NCBI GenBank assembly: GCA_964641175.1 | Contig: CAZXLJ010000068.1 | Coordinates: forward strand, 1 to 17,462 | Direction: 5' to 3' | Source of the DNA: CAYNST01 sp964641175 | Lineage (GTDB): Bacteria; Pseudomonadota; Gammaproteobacteria; Pseudomonadales; Cellvibrionaceae | DNA: 17,462 nt | Shown here: piece after piece, positions 7,489 to 12,753 of the stretch | How the letters are laid out: each line of letters starts with the position of its first letter | How positions within the stretch are numbered: the stretch's first letter is position 1 | Program-made: the position numbers and the translations under genes | Notes under the pieces: model-generated | Seen by the model: the letters and a program-made list of their open reading frames with translations, nothing else | Told to the model about the DNA's origin: nothing | Databases searched by the model: none

Positions 7489-7827
7489 GAAAGAGCGGGC
7501 CATCATCCGGGCCTGACTCCCCAAAGCGGAAATATTCTGCGCCAAGGCGAATATTCGCGTCAAGCAGTTTTGCCTGTCAGGGTTCGCTCGCGGTTTGAGA
7601 TCTCTCAGGGCCGAAAACCTTGAGGCTCACCCGCGGGTAACCGTGATTTTACTGCAGCCTCAGTCAAGTTGCTCAGAAAGCCCGACGGCATATGTAAAAA
7701 TGTAAACGTTTGTGGGCCGACAAAACTCTTCTCATGGTGAACTGAATTCGTTCTGCTATGGATAACGCGTGATCTGGTCTGCGTCAGAAAAATAGTTCAG
7801 GAAGGAGGAGAAATCGAGCATTGCATG

Positions 7828-7861
7828 GTGCGCCGGCAATCGGTAGGATTGCCAGCGCCAC
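7828..7861 (+). promoter_or_regulatory. Imperfect stem-loop in the precursor 5' leader
   Basis: A perfect 7-bp core stem GGCAATC/GATTGCC (7835-7841 and 7847-7853) with loop GGTAG. It extends outward, after one C/A mismatch and one bulged C, by CGC/GCG and GTG/CAC pairs, for 13 pairs in all. It lies about 90 bases before the precursor ATG and just after a purine-rich AGGAGGAG. It could be an RNA control element or stabiliser. No U-tract follows, so it is not an obvious terminator. Confidence 0.4.
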
Positions 7862-7950
7862 TGGAGTCTGTGGTGTATCAGGTGGCATTTACTGATTCTG
7901 GAGCGTAGAAATTTCTGGATTTTTACTTAATGTATCAAGGAGTAATAAAG

Positions 7951-8226
7951 ATGAAACACCCTTTCTCGATGGAAAAAAGCTCAGCAACCATGGTAGAGCT
8001 TAACGAGAGTGAAACAAACGAAGTAGCCGGCGGGATGGCGAAATACCAGCCCGGTCAACTTACTCTGGCCGCGTTCGACGAAACTGGCAATCGCCCGGCA
8101 CAGTTGCCATTTCCGATCAAACTTCCAATAGACAAAGTCACCAAAGCGATGAATGAAGACGGCGGGAGTGCAACGACTTACGCTATGGGTGAAGAAGGCG
8201 GCGGCATTATTGGCGTATTCTTCTGA
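7951..8226 (+). CDS. Double-glycine leader peptide precursor (putative bacteriocin or signal peptide)
   Basis: 91 residues from ATG 7951, chosen over ATG 7930 because AAGGAG (7937-7942) sits eight bases before it. The leader is residues 1-28. It begins MKHPFSMEKSSATM and continues VELNESETNEVAGG, which fits the double-glycine consensus (hydrophobic-E-L-x-x-x-E-x-x-x-V-x-G-G). Cleavage after Gly28 would release a 63-residue core starting MAKYQPGQLTLAAFDE. The core is Pro-rich in the middle (PAQLPFPIKLPIDK) and ends in a Gly-rich hydrophobic tail EEGGGIIGVFF. It has no cysteine, so neither disulphides nor lanthionines are expected. It is divergent from the C39 exporter operon, its likely secretion machinery. 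No immunity gene is obvious next to it. Whether the product kills, signals or binds something is not evident; I do not recognise the core family. Confidence 0.85.
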   Translation: MKHPFSMEKSSATMVELNESETNEVAGGMAKYQPGQLTLAAFDETGNRPAQLPFPIKLPIDKVTKAMNEDGGSATTYAMGEEGGGIIGVFF

Positions 8227-8372
8227 TTAACAGATGCGATGACGTCTGTGGCACACGGAAGTGCCTTCGAAATCTGCAATAACTTCAGTATTCCCTCGTC
8301 CATTCCCAAAGCTCCTTTAATAGTTGCGATTGCTTCGGTACTGCGTCACCTGCGATTCATTCTTGCAACGCC
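8227..8372. other. Convergent intergenic gap after the precursor gene
   Basis: Holds a small hairpin GGCAC-ACGGAA-GTGCC (8250-8265), 24 bases after the precursor stop, without a following T-run. It could contribute to transcript ending. No supported immunity gene: the only plus-strand frame (from 8239) has no ribosome binding site and runs into the opposing gene. Confidence 0.3.
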
Positions 8373-9440
8373 CTATCGACTCCTCTCAGCCCGCTTCCGT
8401 GCGGCCTTGATTCGTTCTGCGGTGGCGGGGTGAGTGCTGAGGTAGTCGGTCCAGGTAGCCGTGTCGCTGGGAGGGGCTTCTTCGGATTCTGATTTTTCGC
8501 TCGCAACAATGGCGATCATCGCGTCCGCGAATGCGGCCGGGGAGATGTTTAATGCTTCCAGTTTTTCAAAGGCGTAGTGGTCGGCTTCGGTTTCCATTTC
8601 CCGTGAAAACGCGCTTTGCAGTAATGTGGAGCCGGCGCCGATAACCAGTTCACCGGCACCTTCGATGTCGCCGAAAAATACAGCAAAAAACAAACCGGTG
8701 GCGACGGACTGGGCGACCAGTTTCAAGGAGTGCTGATGCTCGACATGACCAATCTCATGGAGCATCACGGCGACTATTGCCTCCGGATTATCCTTTAGAC
8801 GTTTTACCAGCTCGTCAGTCACGATGACGGTGCCATCGGGCAGGGCCAGCGCGTTGGCGCCGAATTTTTCAGAGGCGCGATATTCCAGTTTGTATCTGTC
8901 GGGGGAGAGACCGAGCTGATGGATGGCACCCTGCCAGCGATCGGCCAATGCTTGCCGGGATGTATCGTCCAGAGCGGTGGGCTCAAGAAACCATTTGTCC
9001 AGAATGATCAGGGTTTCGCGCCCCATTTCATCAGGCACACTGGCGGGAATAAATGCGACGCTGTACGCGGCGGCTGCCGGCATGCCTTTGGCTACTGTCC
9101 ACCAGACCATCAGAGGTGTCAGCACGACCGCGGCAGCCACAATCCACCAGTTTGTTTCCAGGCGGCTGAGCAGCGTTTTGCCTTTCGCCATTTCCGGCCA
9201 GCGAAAGGCCGGGTCATCGGGGGTAAATATGGCACCGTCGTGAAAGTTGATTTCCACAGGTAACCCCGGAATAACAGGCCCGAGGGAATAACCGGACTGG
9301 ACTTCACGGTTGAGAAATGGCGCGGATGTAATTGAGACAGAAACAGCACCTTGGTCCACAGATACCAGCGCCCGGTACACTGCGGAGTGTCCGGGCGACT
9401 GAAATGTACCTGTGGTTGTGGTAGCGGAGTTTTCCGACAT
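8373..9440 (-). CDS. Membrane-anchored M48-family zinc metalloprotease
   Basis: 355 residues. The zinc site HEIGH is at 228-232 (VMLHEIGHVEHQH) and the third ligand motif SREMETEAD supplies Glu283 and Asp287, the M48 ExxxD pattern. An N-terminal ~90-residue beta-rich domain without a signal sequence (GHSAVYRALVSVDQGAVSVSI through INFHDGAIFTPDD) precedes a single transmembrane helix (~97-117). The peptidase domain (~140-355) includes GANALALPDGTVIVTDELV and a terminal STHPATAERIKAA, also typical of M48. The N-terminal domain is cytoplasmic and the protease domain is then expected in the periplasm. The ATG follows the stop of the YjgN gene by 22 bases. No good ribosome binding site is seen, so translation may depend on coupling. 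Family members take part in envelope quality control; the substrate here is unknown. Confidence 0.93.
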   Translation of the reverse strand: MSENSATTTTGTFQSPGHSAVYRALVSVDQGAVSVSITSAPFLNREVQSGYSLGPVIPGLPVEINFHDGAIFTPDDPAFRWPEMAKGKTLLSRLETNWWIVAAAVVLTPLMVWWTVAKGMPAAAAYSVAFIPASVPDEMGRETLIILDKWFLEPTALDDTSRQALADRWQGAIHQLGLSPDRYKLEYRASEKFGANALALPDGTVIVTDELVKRLKDNPEAIVAVMLHEIGHVEHQHSLKLVAQSVATGLFFAVFFGDIEGAGELVIGAGSTLLQSAFSREMETEADHYAFEKLEALNISPAAFADAMIAIVASEKSESEEAPPSDTATWTDYLSTHPATAERIKAARKRAERSR

Positions 9441-9462
9441 TACGTGTTAACAAACCATCCTG

Positions 9463-10524
9463 TTAAACCAGAGAGAGTTCGACATCGAAGAAATCCGCTG
9501 CCTCTTCCCCGAAGGAGGCCTGTTCCTGGACCTGACGGTCCACAATCTCCGCGGCCGCTGTCTCGATATTGACTTCGGTGGCATCGGCGAGATACCGGAG
9601 CTTGCGTATTTTGGCGATCGGATAGCCAAAACCAAAGGTCACCAGGATCAGCAGGGCATTGGTGACATTCAGGATTGTAAATGGAACGGTTTCCATTTTT
9701 GACCGAAAGGTTGCGACCCTGTCGATTTCGAGATTGGCAAACACGTGGTTGCGGATTCGACACTGGTAGAGCGCGCTGACCAGGCTAATGCCGAGCCAGT
9801 AGACAAGCGCAGTGACCACGATAAATGACATATTGCTTGCAGCATCCGGGATGCCGCTTTTCAGATACGACGCGGAGCCCACGCCAAGCGTGGCAATAAT
9901 GGCAATGGCAACGCCCATCGCAATCAGGGCGGCGACATAATATTGTCCGGTTTCATTGCGCAGACGCATATCCTGATTGCCGTAATGGATGTGGTTCATC
10001 AAATAATGATCGATCTTTTTCAGTACCCATGGAAATGCAAGGTAGAGACTGAAAACGCCCACAATCGGCAACACGACAAAATGAAGCAGCGCGCCACCGT
10101 AGGTTCCGCTGAAGGAAAAGCGGACATTGCGGTAGGAGGTCATACGCATACGGAATTTCAGGGACTGGGTGATCAGCCAGGGCGCCACGAACAGCATCGA
10201 CAGGCTCAATATGACAGCGGCGACGGGGTTGAGTGAGGACACCGCCATGAACACCGCAAAGACCACAAATGCAATGATCCGTCCGACAAGTATTTGCAGT
10301 GGCTTGGCCAGATATCGGAAACTGTGTCCGTCGAGACGGGTATGTCCGTACAGATACTGGTTGGCTCTGACTTTTGCCCAGGCGCTGTAAATTCCCAGAG
10401 TGAGAATACTCAGCAGAAGATTTACGATCCAGATGCTGAAAAATTCACCGCCTTTACCGGTAAATTCCACCGGTTTGGTGTAAGTGCGATTGATTTCCTG
10501 AGGTGTGCTGCTGATGGGGTCCAT
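9463..10524 (-). CDS. yjgN: YjgN/DUF898 family inner-membrane protein
   Basis: 353 residues. ATG 10524-10522 has AAGGAAG seven bases upstream. The family signature is clear near the N-terminus: VEFTGKGGEFFSIWIVNLLL, then LTLGIYSAWAKVRANQYLYG, then HTRLDGHSFRYLAKPLQILV. The remainder is mostly hydrophobic helices (about six to seven), with a second related block (FRMRMTSYRNVRFSFSGTYG) that echoes the first, suggesting internal duplication as in the family. The function of YjgN is unknown. DUF898 genes are often found next to M48 peptidases, as here, so the two probably act together in the membrane. The C-terminal ~50 residues are acidic and cytoplasmic (TEVNIETAAAEIVDRQVQEQ). Confidence 0.92.
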   Translation of the reverse strand: MDPISSTPQEINRTYTKPVEFTGKGGEFFSIWIVNLLLSILTLGIYSAWAKVRANQYLYGHTRLDGHSFRYLAKPLQILVGRIIAFVVFAVFMAVSSLNPVAAVILSLSMLFVAPWLITQSLKFRMRMTSYRNVRFSFSGTYGGALLHFVVLPIVGVFSLYLAFPWVLKKIDHYLMNHIHYGNQDMRLRNETGQYYVAALIAMGVAIAIIATLGVGSASYLKSGIPDAASNMSFIVVTALVYWLGISLVSALYQCRIRNHVFANLEIDRVATFRSKMETVPFTILNVTNALLILVTFGFGYPIAKIRKLRYLADATEVNIETAAAEIVDRQVQEQASFGEEAADFFDVELSLV

Positions 10525-11016
10525 GAGACATCTTCCTTTGTGGTTGAAGATTTTTCTGCACCCCGGCGTTTCTCAAGCGAGAGTCGGGATGGTTTTTGCG
10601 CCATGATTCTCAGTCTGGCACAGAATAATTTTTATCTTTGGCTTTGCTTAGATTATTTTCCGGCCATTTTCCGGGCACCAAGAATACCGGCGTATATGGA
10701 TTGCGCTGCGCGGAATGGCTGTAAATGCCAGTTTGGTTTTGGATAAAACCTGGGGGAGTGTTACGTGTGCAATCCATCGCAGCGTCGTCCTGAGTGCTTT
10801 TCGCGGAACGGGACTATAACTTACACGGATTAACCGGGCAACCTTGCCGGAAGAAATTACGGCGAGCTGATGATCCGAGGTTCCCTAGGGCCTGTTAACA
10901 CTAATTTGATCGCTCCTGTTTTGGAGTGCGAAGGTTTAAATACTGCGAGGGTTACATCAACGGTGGTAGCCTGATTGACGGCCAAGCGTTATTAACTTTA
11001 AAAAAGGGGAACCGAC
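10525..11016. other. Divergent intergenic region, 492 bases
   Basis: Lies between yjgN (left) and the FMN reductase (right). No supported gene. A 9-bp inverted repeat ATGGATTGC/GCAATCCAT (10696-10704 and 10769-10777) is present, each arm adjoining a GCTGCG/CGCAGC pair in swapped order. TATAAC at 10815-10820 is a possible -10 without a good -35. A CCTAGG palindrome is followed by GGGCCTGTTAACACTAA near 10885-10902; that string is reminiscent of insertion-sequence ends but has no partner in the window. AGGGGA at 11005-11010 is the ribosome binding site of the next gene. Confidence 0.35.
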
Positions 11017-11547
11017 ATGCAAGTACTGGCACTGAGTGGAAGTCTCAGGACGGACTCGTTCAACACCGCATTATTGAAAGCCGCGCGAGAGATTCTGACG
11101 GACGCCGAGTGGATCTGGGGTTCGATTGATCTGCCGTTGTATAACGAGGAACTGGATGGCCCGCAAAAGCCGGCGGGAGTTCAGCGGTTGCTGGAGCAGG
11201 CAGCCCAGGCAGACGCTCTGATCATTTCCACACCGGAATACAACTACGGTATACCCGGCGGACTGAAAAACGCCATCGACTGGCTCTCGAGGCCGGCGTA
11301 CAAGTCCGCACTGCGCGGCAAGCCCACGCTGATCATGAGTGCCGCCATGAGCCCTGGGGGCGGCAGCCGGGCGCAAGGTCAGCTCAAACAGGTTCTCAGC
11401 GGTACCCTGACCCCCGTATTTCCCGCGCCGGAGCTTGCGGTAGGAAGTGCTCATCTGCACTTTCAAAACGGCCGCCTGACGGAAGAGGCCTACCGGAAGA
11501 GTCTCGAACGCCTGCTGCGGGATTTCAGGGAGTGGGTCAAGGTTTAG
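11017..11547 (+). CDS. NADPH-dependent FMN reductase (ChrR/YieF-like flavodoxin fold)
   Basis: 176 residues. AGGGGA lies six bases before the ATG. The FMN phosphate loop LSGSLRTDSFNTALL (~6-20) and the second flavin-binding segment TPEYNYGIPGGLKNAIDWLSRP (~72-93) are diagnostic of NAD(P)H-dependent FMN reductase/quinone reductase proteins, which reduce flavin, quinones or chromate through a bound FMN. The GKPTLIMSAAMSPGGGSRAQ segment is the usual third conserved strand-loop. The length is normal and it is cytoplasmic. Its stop overlaps the end of the convergent ctaG by 11 bases. It is monocistronic by position. The substrate cannot be told from sequence. Confidence 0.93.
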   Translation: MQVLALSGSLRTDSFNTALLKAAREILTDAEWIWGSIDLPLYNEELDGPQKPAGVQRLLEQAAQADALIISTPEYNYGIPGGLKNAIDWLSRPAYKSALRGKPTLIMSAAMSPGGGSRAQGQLKQVLSGTLTPVFPAPELAVGSAHLHFQNGRLTEEAYRKSLERLLRDFREWVKV

Positions 11548-12361
11548 CGGGAATGACACCTTCAGTGCGGCGCGCCACCCGGGAGAACCACCTCCAGCCG
11601 ATCCAGGCGGCAGCGGCGAGATAAGGGAAACCGCCAATCACCCACATCAACAGGCCGGCGAGCTGCTGATCGGCCAGCACACGGTCGGCCCCGTACAGGG
11701 AGCGGTTCGCAAACGTCAGCAGCGCCCCCAGAAATCCCGTGTGCATCAGCGTAAACAGCAGTGCGAGGATTGCCCGGGGCGCACCGTGGCGCTGCGCTCG
11801 CAGCACCGACCACCAGAATATTCCCCCACTGACGATGAAACATAGATGCTCGATGGCGTGCCACCAGGGGTTTTCCAGGGCGAGCACGTAAAATCGAGGT
11901 AAATGCCAGAACCAGATGAAGGCGCCATGGATGGCGGCGCTCAGTAACGGATACCTGACGCACCATATGAGAGGTCGGAAGATTGCGGCAGCCATCCCCG
12001 GCGCGAGCGCATGCCATTGGGGAAGCGGACGGGCAATGACCCACAGCGGGGCGATCACCACCATCATGAGCATGTGCTGCACCATGTGCGCGGCGGTACT
12101 GGTTTCCGCCTGCTCATCAAGCGGTCCGAAAATCGCCAGCGCGGTAATCACTGTCGCGGCCTGGAATGCCACCAAATTGCGCGCCTTTGGGCGCACCCGC
12201 CAGATCCCCATGCTGTAGCACAACCAGACAGCGCCCAGAAGCAGACCGGTCAGAAAAGCTGCCGGGTTGGTGGCGATTGCAAGGGGACTGTGAGCCATGG
12301 CAACGTTGCCCAGAAGCAGAGCAGCCAGACTTATGAGGCAGGCGGGGACATATCTTTTCAT
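11537..12361 (-). CDS. ctaG: CtaG-type cytochrome c oxidase assembly membrane protein
   Basis: 274 residues from ATG 12361-12359; the open frame continues upstream, but that part overlaps the previous gene and is not coding. A signal-like first helix (MKRYVPACLISLAALLLGN, then VAMA) is followed by about six more helices. Conserved elements of the caa3_CtaG family are present: LDEQAETSTAAHMVQHMLMM with His pair, HGAFIWFWHLPRFY, NPWWHAIEHLCFIVSGGIFWW, HTGFLGALLTFANRSLY and DQQLAGLLMWV. The histidines are likely metal ligands for copper delivery to the oxidase. It is unrelated to the Cox11-type CtaG. The ATG overlaps the stop of the preceding gene (ATGA). Last gene of the oxidase operon. Confidence 0.93.
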   Translation of the reverse strand: MKRYVPACLISLAALLLGNVAMAHSPLAIATNPAAFLTGLLLGAVWLCYSMGIWRVRPKARNLVAFQAATVITALAIFGPLDEQAETSTAAHMVQHMLMMVVIAPLWVIARPLPQWHALAPGMAAAIFRPLIWCVRYPLLSAAIHGAFIWFWHLPRFYVLALENPWWHAIEHLCFIVSGGIFWWSVLRAQRHGAPRAILALLFTLMHTGFLGALLTFANRSLYGADRVLADQQLAGLLMWVIGGFPYLAAAAWIGWRWFSRVARRTEGVIPAKP

Positions 12362-12753
12362 TGACAGGGCGCAAGCACGGTCAATGGCATTCCGATTGCC
12401 AGAGTTGCGATGCCGGCAACCAGGTTGACACCCAGCGCAATGGACGCAATGAACTTGCGGAAGCCCGCGAGCTGTTCCGACCCTGGTTCCCGGGATGCCC
12501 GTTCGGCCGAATCCGGTTGATGGGCTCGGGCCGGCGTGCGCCAGCACCGGTAAGCCTGCCACAGAAGCCAGCCGGCCGTTGTCAGGGTCAGCAGCAGCAG
12601 CGACAGATTGAGCCAGTTGCGTGGGCCTTGATCGGCATCCGGTGCCTGCAAGGAACAGCCAATGGACAGGCCACTGTACACGGCGACAAAGTACACGCTC
12701 CAGATGATCAGTCCCAACGCCAGTTGGGCCGGATGAAAGGGAGATACCGTCAT
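12358..12753 (-). CDS. Small membrane protein of the cytochrome oxidase operon, 131 aa
   Basis: Three predicted helices: ALGLIIWSVYFVAVYSGLSI (~11-30), LNLSLLLLTLTTAGWLLW (~48-65) and a C-terminal FIASIALGVNLVAGIATLAI (~100-119), with a hydrophilic stretch rich in Arg, Ala and Glu between the second and third. The start overlaps the subunit I-III stop by four bases and the stop overlaps the ctaG ATG, so it is tightly embedded in the operon. Position and size suit an accessory or subunit IV-like component. The sequence is not one I can assign to a named family. Confidence 0.8.
   Translation of the reverse strand: MTVSPFHPAQLALGLIIWSVYFVAVYSGLSIGCSLQAPDADQGPRNWLNLSLLLLTLTTAGWLLWQAYRCWRTPARAHQPDSAERASREPGSEQLAGFRKFIASIALGVNLVAGIATLAIGMPLTVLAPCQ

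Larger units (their letters stand above)
7284..7950. promoter_or_regulatory. Long divergent control region of the peptide secretion locus
   Basis: 667 bases lie between the leftward export operon and the rightward precursor gene. I see no gene of ordinary size. Structures visible are TTTTTAG-N10-CTAAAAA (7314-7337), GTTCAG-N6-CTGAAC (7471-7488), TGAGGCT-N28-AGCCTCA (7621-7627 and 7656-7662), and a long imperfect hairpin around GGCAATC-GGTAG-GATTGCC (7835-7853). AAGGAG at 7937-7942 serves the precursor. A weak sigma70-like pair, TTGCTC (7669-7674), 16 bases, TATGTA (7691-7696), could start a leader RNA of about 250 bases. The length and amount of dyad symmetry suggest regulated expression and a structured 5' leader; none of this is proven by sequence alone. 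Confidence 0.45.

Noticed and set aside
7880..7905. Sigma-54 promoter (TGGCAT...) before the peptide precursor
   Set aside because: The -12 GC element is missing at the required distance.
8239..8433. Possible immunity gene directly after the peptide precursor
   Set aside because: No ribosome binding site, only a weak hydrophobic stretch, and it overlaps the conserved C-terminus of the M48 protease on the other strand.
10885..10902. Insertion-sequence end (GGGCCTGTTAACACTAA)
   Set aside because: No matching inverted copy or transposase remnant in the window; kept only as a remark on the intergenic region.
10976..11004. Sigma-70 promoter TTGACG-17-TTAAAA before the FMN reductase
   Set aside because: Transcription would start in or after the ribosome binding site at 11005-11010, and the -10 match is poor.
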